Source: Nematostella vectensis
Lineage: Eukaryota; Cnidaria; Anthozoa; Actiniaria; Edwardsiidae
Reading direction: 5' to 3'
DNA: 64,000 nucleotides
NCBI RefSeq assembly: GCF_932526225.1
Contig: NC_064036.1
Location: forward strand, 930,001-994,000
Both the position numbers and the translations under genes were made by a program. The notes under the pieces were generated by a model, which ran no database searches, was not told the origin of the DNA, and saw nothing but the letters and a program-made list of their open reading frames with translations. Positions 46,201-57,230 of this stretch are shown one piece after another. The first letter of the stretch is position 1; the number at the start of each line of letters is the position of its first letter.

Positions 46201-49200
46201 CTTAACGTGTGGGATGGGTAGCTCCCTAGGCACCTCCTTATTGTGTGGGATGGGTGGTGATTACCTGAATATGCCTTCCCATCCTGCCCCAGGTCGTTCT
46301 GGGATTGCCTTATGCTCCCGAGTCCATAATCAGCGATTTTACAAATCCAGTAGCTGTCAACAACGACGTTCTTAGATTTGAGTCGGCCGTGAGGGCCAAT
46401 GGCGCTCTTGTGGATTTCTTCCATACCCTAAATTACCCCAAAATGCAATACCAATTACAAAACACACTTATATGCAAAGACATACATTTGTTTCATGATC
46501 CGTAACTTAAAAAAAAAACATTTGTTACCCGTGCAATATCCATGGCGAAAGACATCTTGAATGTCCAATCCAGTTTCAGGTTATCATCCAAAAGAATATC
46601 CTGAAATAAATAAATAAATAGGAATGTATTTTTCTATCCCTTAGGGGCTCACAATCTACTTCTTTTGTTATCAAAATTTTCTGTGACCGCCTTCATTATG
46701 AGCATGTTACCTAAGGACAGTATATTCCAGGCTTACCTGCAAGCTTCCCTTGGCGCAGAATTCGTTGACGATACAGACGGTGAGTATGTTACCTAAAGGA
46801 CTTGCAGGCTTACCTGCAAGCTTCCCTTGGCGCAGAATTCGTTGACGATACAGACGGTGAGTATGTTATTTAAAGGACTTGCAGGCTTACCTGCAAGCTT
46901 CCCTTGGCGCAGAATTCGTTGACGATACAGACGGTGAGTGGCTCTACACACACACCTACGCATGGGTTGACATTAACATGTCTCAGCTCACACGCCTAAG
47001 GAAAGAACGACTCACAAATTACACCACATTAACATGTCTCAGCTCACACGCCTAAGGAAAGAACGACTCACAAATTACACCCTGTCACCCTATACAATCC
47101 TCTCTATAAGCTGTTTCTGACAGCATGATTTAGTCGTACGCGGATTGCCCGGGCGCAACACCTCTAAAACTCGAGTCAAAGAGTGTAAATCAACCTATTA
47201 CTGTGCTCGCTACGACGTTCGGTGTGTAATTCAGGGCCAAGACCTGTCGTAGGCAGGTCGCATACGTCTAAATCGTGCTAAATCAGCCTTTAGAATACAA
47301 CAAATAAAGGTGAAGAAGTCGGTCATGCGTACCACTCTTATGTCATTCTTGCACTGGCAAGTCACGTTAATCGCATCGTTCGATGATCTCTTGATGAATA
47401 CTTTCTTTCCCTTATTGCCATGGATAAATTTGGTTTAAAAATATTATATTATTCTGGAACGATATATTACATAGTACATCAAACACACAATATTTGTTTA
47501 TATAACAAGCAAATTCACGCACGCATACAACACACTAGTGTAGTTAACAATTGCATTTACGCACATATCACCTTATAAACTCCGATCCTGAATCTGCCCT
47601 GTGCAGTACTTTTGCGAGAGAACAATGAAGTATCATCAAGCTGGATACGTCAATAAAACATTTTTTTTAAATAACTTTAATTAAATATAGTCATTAAGAA
47701 AAGGAGGAATATCATAGTCAAGCAGATACAATAGCACATTCATGTTTCCTGAAAATAAAAAAAGAACACATTACAACAAGAAATAAGGTTAGATTTGACG
47801 CCCAGTTATTATGTCTTTACGGGATGCCCTTATAAGGCATCAATAAACGCGATGCCTCTATAAGAAGGTTTTGCATACGTGATCATCTACCTGGCTCACT
47901 CGACTCCGATTGATCTCTTCCGGTTCATGTTCTTGGCTTGGCGCTATGGCCTTATATGGTATTACCCATTGCATATAGGTGCACTCTTGGTCTTGTCGCC
48001 TCCTTGACCAATATCATTGGAAACAACAAACAATACTTTAATCATTGGCATTTTTAATTAGTTGAAGATAATATAATTATGATAATATAAGTAATGGTAA
48101 TAGTAATAATGATGATGATGGTGGTGGTGGTGGTGGTGGTGATGATGATGATGGTGATGATGATGATGGTATTTACCTCAGGAACACAGCAACTCCCACC
48201 AGCACAACGAGACAAATGCAAGCTCCGAGGACCGCGAAAATAATCAACTGGGTTTCTGCAGCACAAAAATAAACGATTTGATGACTCTAAAATCGATAAG
48301 GTAACTTAGAATGTGATGGGTTTTTTTTATTTCACTTCGACCAAACAGTTGTACTTATGTTGCTATCTATCGAGAATTTGTGTATGAAGAAAAATACATT
48401 TCACATTTTCACCAGGCACGACAGGCTTCTTTTGAGATAGCTTTATTTGTCTCTCTTCAGGTGCAATTGTACAAGGAGCGTCCGCCTATTTATGTTGGCT
48501 TAACAAGAATTTTTGCACACGGCGACATGCACTTGCGAGTTCATTACGTTTGTTTAATGAGCATTCACTTTAACGTCATAATATAACTCTCTGCAGAGGT
48601 TGCAGCTTTTGGCTCTATTGTCGTATGCGGGGGCACGTGCCAGGACGCTCCAGCTAATCGAGTAGGGTTTTTTTAGCGTCTTTAAGTGCCCAAATGTGTT
48701 TACTTAATGCCGTTGCGTGTTTCTTTCCTTCGTTATTAAAAGACGTGGTGTGGTTGTTGTACCTGGTTTTAAAACTATCAGCGGTGAGTCCCGCATACGT
48801 GGCAACGCTACCTTCGCTAGTTACTTTAGCTTGGTATACAACGCTTATTGTGAGGCACTGGCCGTTAAGCGGGCATTGATCTTTTTTTTGCAATTACAGG
48901 ATTTTTCGAGATCTGGGAGTGGCCCGTCTAAGACCGCTTTATTATGCGCGCTTGTTTTATTAGCAAGTTTAGGCATACATGAATAGTTGATTTTAAGATT
49001 GTTTCGGTTAAGTATTTTTCTTTATACACCAATTCTCGATAGTTAGCTTCCCATCCAGGCTAAGCACTGTTAGGCTAGTACGGAATACACAGAACCATAG
49101 ATTATGTTGCTATTTTCATACCATCCACTCGACCTCACCTCACCCCGCTCCCTTCGTCCCACACTTCGTATCAACACTCAACTGTACTCACCTAAAATAT

Positions 49201-52200
49201 CTCATTACTTCGATTTAATGGAACCCTTTTAACTCGAACCCTCAAGGGGAACAGAGAGAGTTTATCAGAGGAAATTCGGGTTATAGGGGTTTCACTATAT
49301 ATTTCGTACCATCGCTGCTTTTCCCATCCGGAGTTTTGTTGATACAGAACGAGCCATCGAATCCGCAAGGCGGTACACTCAGGGGGACTGTCCGACCTTG
49401 TCCGGGCCACTCAATGCCGTTAAGCCCATCCACAGTTTTCTGAGACAAGCTGTCATTCATGATTAGCTTATATGATCCATTCACGATATTTCCAACTGCA
49501 AACAGAGGCACTCTGGTGCCATTTATCATACGGACTTTCCCGGATTCACCTACAATTACAACAAGAAAAACAGTACGGGCAATACAATGCATACCTCATT
49601 GACGGAGGGTATATTCATTCTGAGTGATGATTGAGCAAATGGTCACATAAAAAATAAATTTCTAGAAAAATATTAATTTTGTATGGAGGCGTGTATATTT
49701 CATATCGCGTAAACCAATATGAGTATCTTTCCTTAGAGAGGCATGTTATCACGTAATAGTAGTTGCCTACCTTGGAACTGTCTATTGAACATGCGCTGTA
49801 CGGTGGCTGAGGTATTCGTGACGTCATATCCGTCTGCAATAGTGTCATTCAGGGCCAGTGCAGCGAGCCATATGGCGTCATACAAGAACGCTGCGTACCA
49901 CGACGGCTAAAATCGTGCATATGGCATATAAGGGATAGTAAGTAGTAAACCCTTGTACAATGGATTACCGGAAAGAACATCGGTCACCAAGAACAACGAA
50001 TGAGGCGATCAAAAACAGCGGACAGCCAAGATTTCTCGTTGGCAAAATGGTGGACTATCGAACACTGAAATTCAGTTTTAGAAGACCACTGGCTACGGTC
50101 CTTTTAAAAGCAATTTAACATTTGCCCGCGAAAAGAGCGGCAAATTTCAGATTTACCGTAAGTAATCATATTCCTACCTTAGCATTCAAATACTGTCTCA
50201 CTTCCGGTACGAGGGCACTTCCCATCGCTCTGTACCTAGCCTTGAAGTCCTCAGACAGGAGGGGTCTATCCACGCTCAGGTCCACGATACCGTTCAGGTC
50301 CTGAGAGAATTGGGACCCAGGTCCATCGTTCCCAGTCCACCGTCCGTTTGAGTAGAAGACGTCCGTGTTGAGATCAATAGTAACAAAGGCGTGGTCACCA
50401 TTTGTCATACCCAGGTTCTTGGCCGCGCGCATGATGTCCGTGACCTGATTGACGTAGCAGAGAAGAAGGAAGACTGGGGAAGAGACGGAGGAAGATATAA
50501 TCAAGAAAATTGAAAGGTACCGTAATTTATAGAATTATCGCCGCGGCACATGTCCAAGGCAAGCGGAGGCGCTTATTTCAAAATCCGTTTTATCTATGAA
50601 TAAAAAAGTAACAAAACAAGCATTTAAAAAGTCGGCAGGTAGTCAGTCGTACATAACAATATAAAGAACATATTTCTGCAAAAAATGTTTTTGCCAAGAA
50701 CCGTAACCTTAAGCGCAGCACGTTTAGACGAGGAGCTAATCCAGAGGAGACGCTTATAAGAGGGAGACGCTTATTACTCGAGCATTTTCGGTAATCCATT
50801 ATCGAATCAGGTCAACATAAAGGATACATTATCGAGTAAGCAAAGGGAGTTCCTTAGTTGTTGGAAAAGAACGCATCCGATCCAAGATTGTGGAAACAAA
50901 CACCTTTTTGCAAAAATACGTATTCATGGTTATATTTAGACATTTAAAGACGAAGCGCTGCCAGTTTCGCCGTCCATAAAGCCATGTTCGGGTACCAATA
51001 GGGCGTCTCTTCTTTCCCGCCCCCTACCCCCCCCCCCCCCCCTCCGGCGGCTTTGTTCCGCCTCGTTCTCGCGCCAGTGACCTTGACGCCCTGGGTTTCC
51101 GAGGCAATACATGCATATGCAGAACGGGAACCAAAAACTCACTTTATAACCTTCAGGCTTACGATATTTTCTGAACTCATAATTCAATATTTCTTACCTC
51201 TTGCATTTTCTCTTCCTCTTCGTAGAATCTCGTCAAACCTCGTTGTTTGCGGGTCGTGTTCTTCGTACACCGTAACATTCACTAGCGGACTGATAAGCGC
51301 GCGGATTTTCTGAGCCATCGCCTTCCATTCCACCTCCGTCGATGTCAAAATTCCACAAACTGTCCAATTAAAAGCGCTCATTAACCGCGCGACAAACGCC
51401 GGCGTGTACTGCTGATTTCGCCGCCCGTACGCTGTAACCGTCGCAAACGTCGAGAAAACCGTCTTATCAATAAACGCTGCAGACGAGGCCGCATACGTAA
51501 TGATCGGTTTATTCCAGATCTTCGCTAAGGTCGCCACAGGCTGAGCAGTCAATGAACATCCGGGTCCGATAATGAAGTCCAGTCCTTCAAACGCAACCAT
51601 TCCGCGAAGTCCTTTTTCTGCGACGCATGCGCTGTCGTGGATAGAGTACGTCAGGTTGAAAGCTGGCAACAGTGTGATGTCATTGTTTATGTCTTGTATG
51701 CTCAATGGGGCGGCTGCTGCTATCCGCGTTCCTATTGGCCAGCGGCCTGTCATTGGCAACAAAATACCCACTTTGATTTCTGCAAAAAGGGAAACACATG
51801 CCAAAAAACACAGCGCCAAGTGTGTGACAATTCTTGTTTAATAATAAACCAAAAACTGGTACTCGCCCAAATATTCGTCTAAATATTCGACTATTTTTGT
51901 GTGGACCATTTTAGTATTTTGGTACGAGGTCAAGACGATATCATTACGTTTATGCTGTTTTAGATACATATATCAGTAGTAATAATGAAATTATAATAAA
52001 AATAATAATAAAACTTTTGAATCGTTACTAAAATGAAACCATTATTTTGAAAGAAAAGGATCACTACCATTTGGTATAGATAGCATAGATAAGTATAGAA
52101 TTGAGCTTAAAAGGCGGCCTTTAAACCAGGTTCTTATATGCGGTTTATATATGTTTCCCTGGCACGTATCGTAGCACTATTCAGTGAGCGGCAAAAACAA

Positions 52201-52725
52201 AAAACATAAATCGGTTAATGAATAATGATAAATGCTTCAAGAACACTACCTTTTCCAGTAACCAACGGCAGGAACGTCACCACCACACATAATGCCTGGA
52301 ATATAAATTATCCCTCTTAGAAAATAAAAATCATTTTCAAGGGATTGCAATAACGCACCCGTAAATTGCAGTAAAAATTATGGCAGGGTGAATAATAATT
52401 TTTTTGAGGTTTGCAGAATATGCAAAATTTACAACTTTATCATTCTAGGATAAAAAACATTACAAAAATGTATGTTATTATTATTTATCTTAACTATAAA
52501 AACGTTCCCCGGGGGTTTTAGGAGCGCTTTCGCGACTGACAAACGCGGACTTCTGCAAATGAGACTCATGGTCTTCTAGACGTAAGGTATCGTACAATAG
52601 CCATCTGGTTAATCACCGATAGTTACTACTTCTTGTAGTGTTTGTAGAAACGTATATTTGTACTTGATGATTTCCTATATAATACATACCCTTATTAGCT
52701 GTACTTGGAAGAAACAAACTTTCAT
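34239..52725 (-). CDS. Receptor guanylyl cyclase (natriuretic-peptide-receptor type)
   Basis: 22 exons, all GT-AG and in phase, give 1028 aa: 52725-52690, 52295-52250, 51779-51198, 50473-50178, 49906-49771, 49549-49310, 48255-48177, 48002-47891, 47640-47572, 47410-47333, 46995-46891, 46600-46529, 46427-46265, 44442-44296, 44122-43948, 41686-41546, 40899-40776, 37875-37807, 36825-36651, 35266-35168, 34466-34375 and 34289-34239. Order: signal peptide (1-28); ANF-type ligand domain ([25 protein letters not shown]); one TM (448-470, [20 protein letters not shown]); kinase-like domain with VFIK lysine, HGRLKS instead of HRD, DYG and WTAPELL; signalling helix; cyclase domain. Metal Asp are D852 and D896. 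Guanine-contact E892 is kept, but the usual Cys is Asp (RYDIFG, D964) and the transition-state Arg is His ([10 protein letters not shown]975). It should make cGMP at the plasma membrane, if active. Confidence 0.95.
35036..35183. repeat. 37-bp x 4 repeat spanning the exon 20 donor
   Basis: Four head-to-tail copies of a 37-bp unit (cgaatgccagcagattc plus catataaggtgagaaacata). In the minus orientation each holds the end of exon 20 (GAATCTGCTGGCATTC) and its donor gtatgtttc. Only the first, at 35168, joins in phase to the intact exon. Confidence 0.93.
35373..35547 (+). mobile_element. Short inverted-repeat element, copy 3 (cyclase intron 19)
   Basis: Begins cagggccgtagcagggg and ends ctatggccctg, so the ends are inverted over about 11 bp. 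The flanks read ta on both sides, compatible with a TA target duplication. 175 bp, non-coding, related to copies at 8467 and 12385. Confidence 0.85.
37549..37846. repeat. 49-bp x 6 repeat spanning the exon 18 donor
   Basis: Six copies spaced exactly 49 bp apart (tcataacgaccc at 37572, 37621, 37670, 37719, 37768 and 37817). In the minus orientation each encodes [12 protein letters not shown] followed by a donor (gtgcgtaag or gtacgtaag). The true exon 18 (37875-37807) contributes the last copy, and the other five are exon-like pieces without an acceptor. Confidence 0.95.
40300..40520. repeat. Degenerate repeats of a cctaaacagggt motif
   Basis: Several copies of gtcctaaacagggt or close variants occur over 220 bp in cyclase intron 17. 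They look like a decayed tandem or dispersed repeat. No coding content. Confidence 0.5.
40915..41250. repeat. 23-bp minisatellite next to the exon 17 acceptor
   Basis: About 14 units with core aagaggtcaataataggaac. The array begins about 15 bp from the 3' splice site of cyclase exon 17 (40899). Confidence 0.93.
41728..43534. repeat. G-run minisatellite (about 50-56 bp units) in cyclase intron 15
   Basis: More than 30 units, each gttaaaaggattggctt, then a G run of about 7-14, then tgatgaattggatagaata and ggagaa. Length differences sit almost wholly in the G run. One unit carries a (tg)n stretch near 42982. The first unit is interrupted at 41775-42056 by the short RAG1-like-element derivative. 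The array starts about 40 bp from the exon 16 acceptor (41686). Confidence 0.96.
41775..42056 (+). mobile_element. 282-bp non-autonomous derivative of the RAG1-like element
   Basis: The left end CATATCAAACATATTCCCC and next 70 bp match the right end of the 25485-30512 element. The match continues through the chromodomain gene's start (ATG, then N-x-DS, TR-G, KK, RLVK) until an in-frame TGA. The right end, inverted, reads CATATCAATATTTGGGTG with ctcgctcggcc 30 bp inside, as at the 5-kb element's left end. It therefore has both ends and lacks the middle, the usual form of an internally deleted copy. It splits a minisatellite unit at aattg / ggatag. Confidence 0.88.
44560..46253. repeat. About 36-bp minisatellite in cyclase intron 13
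   Basis: Around 45 units with core gggatgggtagctctctagg and caccccccttaacgtgt. C-run length, tggg/tgga and ctct/ctcc variants are arranged in higher-order blocks. The array begins about 10 bp inside the intron from the exon 13 donor (46265). Long open frames inside it are by-products of the repeat. Confidence 0.95.
46729..46940. repeat. 77-bp x 3 repeat spanning the exon 11 donor
   Basis: The string gcttacctgc recurs at 46731, 46808 and 46885. In the minus orientation each copy has [15 protein letters not shown] plus donor gtaagcctg. Only the copy joined to 46995 has an acceptor and is the real exon. Confidence 0.94.
46966..47082. repeat. 56-bp x 2 repeat spanning the exon 11 acceptor
   Basis: tctcagctcacacgcctaag occurs at 46981 and 47037. 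Each copy holds the 3' splice site (ttccttag in the minus sense) and the exon start GCGTGTGAGCTGAG. Together with the array at 46729, exon 11 is duplicated at both borders. Confidence 0.92.
48062..48170. repeat. (tgatgg/tgatga)n microsatellite at the exon 7 donor
   Basis: A trinucleotide-based run that starts about 8 bp into the intron after the transmembrane exon of the cyclase gene (donor at 48176). Confidence 0.9.
48654..48893 (-). pseudogene. Penelope-like element GIY-YIG endonuclease fragment
   Basis: Frame with [20 protein letters not shown], then [23 protein letters not shown] and [13 protein letters not shown]. This is the zinc-linked GIY-YIG region that ends Penelope-like retroelement proteins. 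The G-I-Y-like block reads YAGLT, and a frameshift separates it from CNCKKK just upstream (48890-48900). Truncated and dead, in cyclase intron 6. Confidence 0.8.
49195..49300. repeat. Fragment of a Tigger/pogo-type short element (tentative)
   Basis: Text such as acttcgatttaatggaaccc, ttttaactcgaaccctc and gggttataggggtttcacta resembles the ends of TcMar-Tigger MITEs (cagtgaaacccc, aactcgaa). It lies in cyclase intron 6, next to the exon 6 donor. Assigned by memory of such ends only. Confidence 0.35.
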
Positions 52726-55700
52726 GGTCTTAGGAAGACTTTGTGGTTCGTCTCATTTCTATATTCGCGGTAATCTTCGAATTAGAAAAGAAAATTCCGT
52801 TTAACAGTCAATAATTTGCATTGACGAGCTTTGTGCTTTCCTATTCCTAAATTCGTAATAAATTACCGTGATTAATTTTTCAAAAGAATAAGAGCCCTAT
52901 ATGAAATAAAAGACCCAATTTATTTTCAAAAGGAGTGGTTATCATAAACGATATGTTGTATTCCCTCTCTCTAATTTTGTTAAAGTTTGTTTCGGGTCAT
53001 TATATTATATTTTTCAACTTTTCTTGTCATCCCCTCACGGGTGATATCACCAGATTAAACCCATCCCGCTAGCAATCTAATCAAAGTCTTCATTCATGGT
53101 GTTTCTTTTCTTAATTCTTACCGTTTTCTTTTTTAAAAAAAGGGGAAAAAAGAACGGGGAAAAAACTCGCTTGATACTAAAAACAAAATACTCGATATTT
53201 GATTAAAACAGAAATTGTAATTCGCGCTTCGATGACAATTTGTGATGACATCACTAGCACCTATTGATATTTGCAAGTATGATATTATGTTTATTTACTA
53301 AGTAGTCTCTTTAAAGCCCTCAGAGTAACACCTGGAAATTGAGAACTGAAGACCTTTTTGCCAAAAAGTGACGGGGTCAGTGTGCGGAATACGGAGAAAG
53401 TTAAACAGACATCTAACATATTTTGCTACACTCTTTTAGAATTAAAAGGTTTTTTTTACCAACATACTCCATCCTCGCAAACTCAGGGTTATTTTTCTGT
53501 AGCGTTTGATTTGCGAGTGAAACATTAGGGAAAAATACTCCCGGGTCTCCTGAATGAACAAACCTTTCTTTGATAAAATAGCGACATGCATTGGCAATTT
53601 CCCTAGCAATGACATCTCGCAGCTAGATAAACCTCTATAAAATAATAGTTCTTTTTGGACAGTAAGATGTTTTTAAAGAAGCATGTTTAAAGAAGGCCAA
53701 TCGCGCCGCCATTTCATGTTCCCGCACAATGCCGTGTCACATAAAGCATCCATTCATCGGCTAATTCAAGCGACTAACCGGGATATTCAATATCGTCGAT
53801 TACGTGTAAATTCGTAAATCGTTATTTTGAAGTGGTTTTCTTGCGAATAAACCGAATGTACTTTTTGTTAAAAACATTAACAAAGGAGTGGTTGTCGACA
53901 TTTTCTAAAAGCATTTTAGCTTGAAATTACAAGAAGAAATTGAACTAATAGACACTTAAAAAATGCAATGCAAACTATCACAAATATTATGCTTGTTTTA
54001 GTCCAGCCAGTTAGGGGCGGACCATTAGAAAAATGAGGGGGTGGGGGGTGGGGAGGTTTTAGTCGTGTGTGTTTTGTCGTTTTTTTTTTGTTGCTTCCCC
54101 CCCCCCCCCCCCCCCCTCTAACTATTCTATTGTCCGTCCCTTCGCCTCTCCTATTAGTTGCTGTCTAAGAAAGAAAAATACGTACACGGAACATTCTGCT
54201 GTTGTTGTTCTTGTGTGATTCCTTCCTGTTTGATGATTAAGGTATCTATCCCTTCCATGCACGTTTTGTTATTGCTCATACCCCCGTACACTAGGACTCT
54301 AATTGCCCACGAAAATAAGCAGCTGAAAAGCGATTTGCTAATATGCCAATAAGACACAAATTCGTGTTTTTCTTCATGTTTTATGACCAAAGAAGCTAAT
54401 CGACTAAATGAACTAAAGTCTTACAAAGAAGAACATCTGCAAAAAATGCTCCTTGAAGAGTCTGGATCTTATCATCCATGGCTTCTATCAGTGAACTCGT
54501 GTGTTGTCATGATATACAAATGAAAGCAAAAGAAAGCAATATATCGCTCTCATTTCCGTCGACGACGTTTTGGATCGTTTTTGTAAAAATAAAAAGGTAA
54601 TGATACATAATGTTATTAAAACAGAATAATATGATAACTTGTAATTTTTCCATGTTTAAGCCAATTTTGAAAAGTCACGAATATACTTCTGCGGGTTTTA
54701 TTAAACTGTTATTTACTACACGTTAAATGAATTGAAACCGGAGTGACCAGAAACTCTCTGTTGCTGTCAATATTATATCACTGATGCAATAATTACCTTC
54801 CTACAGTTATTGCCATGGTAGACACAGTCAAATGATTGATGGGGCACTGGAATGACTGTGTTCATAGGAAATTTCACAAGGATTTTTTTGTATTTCATTC
54901 AAATGTGATTTCAACTTCATAATGAAAAATCAACACCAAAATTGACAATATCAGCTCTTACGTCTCCTGTTCTTGAAAACTCCTTCAGATAGCCAGGAAA
55001 ACGAAGACATTCGGAAAAGAATAAAGTTATCACAGAAAAAAAAGCGACTGCCTTGTTTGGTGACAATGATGTTTCAAATGTATTCGATCGTCTTTCATTT
55101 GAAACGAAAGTTATTAATTAAATCACATTTGCAAATTTTATTTTAAGCAACTTTTTCTCAAGATTTTTTTTTACATTTTACTTTTGCACAATTTCAAGAC
55201 TCATAGCAAAACACGGAAAAGCAAGCATTGAAAACCATATTCAAAGACTACAAAAGTTTACCTTGACTTACCTTTAACACATCTTACCATTCATCGCGAC
55301 TTGCTTCGCTCCTTGTAATTTGTTGATATAGCGGGAACCTCGAACTCGATACGCAACGGTGTAAAATCACATATTGTATATCTGATCACGAGACGTTTAG
55401 TAAGAAAAGTAAAATGCATAATATTCTTATAACGCCCCCAAAATAAAGAAAAGATCATCTATTCTGATTGGTCTGAAAACAAATTAGGCGACAACCAGAA
55501 ACGGATGGATATTACAGTGCTTTGATTGGTCGAGAGAAAATATTGTATTTACTTTCATTAACAAGAAAATTTCTAAAGATTCGAATCAAAGTTAAGCTTT
55601 ATTGGCATGTTAAAAAGTAAAAACAGATTGTTCAGTTTTGTGGAAGCCAGCTCGGCTAAAAATACTCGGGGTCAGGAAATATTCTAGAAGGGAGAACAAC

Positions 55701-57230
55701 GATATAATACAACCACGTTATATAATGATACAATAAAACATACACTGGGGCAAAATACGTGTTGATACGACAAGCGCTTCGGGAAACAAAGTGACGACCA
55801 AGGAACAATAAACATATAGCAATAGACTAGGGCTTACGTTCGGTCAGAAAAACCCCACGTTGTGAAGTAATTTGTTGAGCAAGTGAGGCGTTTAAAAATA
55901 CCCAATGGACTCCAAGAACTACAACGGTTAGATAATCCATGACAATGGAGCCCTTGGGCTGTCAGATCAGCTTTTCACTCTTATTAATCAAATAAAATGA
56001 AAGTGTAAGGAAGCTTCCCTGAGGCGCGGAATCATAAAGACGAATTTTTTGGTTGTAAATATTTTTGTGGAAAGTTTCAAAGATGCAGGTTGTTTGATGT
56101 GATAAAAAAATTTGCATATTTGGAATGGATATATTAGGGATAATATAGTATAATCATAAAGTATATGATAGCCGCATGGAGATATACAATGACATACAAT
56201 TTCTGTGCATATGTTGGACTTAAAAGTCCAGCGCGCTATCATAATTCTTTTTTCCCTTGTTTCTTTGTTGTTGCTTGTTTTTTTTTTTGTCCGCTCGTTC
56301 ATCTATCTATCGTGCCTGTCCGTCTGAAAATCTGTCCGCCATCGCTGTCTGTCCGTCTGCTCTTTCGCCTGTATGTATGTTGCATGCATGGTTGTAGACA
56401 AAAAGCTGTTTGTCTGTGTGTTTGTTAGATGGTTTGTTAGCCAAGGATGGCATTGTGTATAAAAAAAACGTAAAACTTACTGCATAATCGTCAGCATTAG
56501 CTGTCCTTTATTACTTTGTCATTTGGCCACTGCATGCACATCATCCAATGTGTCAAGCAAACGATAACAACGTTTTGTTAAAAAATAAAAAATAAAAACA
56601 CTTCACACTCAATCCATGACACCACATGTACAAACTGTCCGTGGTTGATATAGTCTTTTCTTATAGTCGTTCAGTAGTTCATAGATGCGTAGCAAAAAGA
56701 AGTCTCGTTTTCGTCCCATTTGTTATTCGCGGACTGAATAGGAAGCATCGTTTCGTTCGTCATGTGCGCTGCGCATGCCTTACCGTGAAAATCGCTGACT
56801 GCTAGTCTTACCGCAAGAGTTAATTTGTGGTCATCAGCGTACCAACACACACAAAAGAATGGTCGACTTTGGCGTCTTCTAGTATCCATAGTTCCATAGC
56901 TATAGAATCTCGGCCATGGCCTGGGGGATGGTTTCCATGGCACATGGCGTCCACCATCCTACGTCACTGTGATCACGCAGCTACAAGAGGACGATCGCAA
57001 TCACGTAACCTCCTTCGCCTACCACTGGTAAATTGCATCTCCTCATTATCAATAGAAGTAGCATGCCGCGATCTGCCTGGAGTACAACTGTTAATCGAAG
57101 TAGCATGTCACCGTAAACTTGTGTCAACTGGCGTGTTATCGACAATAGAATCCATATGCCACCTTGTGGCCACGACACGTCGCTCTCTAATGGCGTGTCA
57201 TCATCACTTTGAGCCACAGGCATCCCAGTA
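52726..57230. other. Intergenic: cyclase 5' flank to sulfotransferase 3' end
   Basis: AT-rich. It contains the cyclase promoter side (52726 onward), a G-rich then C-rich stretch near 54035-54117, and attggtc boxes at 55460 and 55530. Near 57030-57110, 'agaagtagcatg' recurs in the probable 3' UTR of the sulfotransferase. No gene is supported. Confidence 0.45.

Noticed and set aside
44492..46375. Repetitive proline-rich ORFs (IPHVKG...) on both strands
   Set aside because: By-products of the 36-bp array; frames break whenever C-run length changes.
47951..47966. A 15-base intron in cyclase exon 8
   Set aside because: A gt...ag pair is present but too short to splice; reading straight through keeps the frame and gives a plausible juxtamembrane segment.
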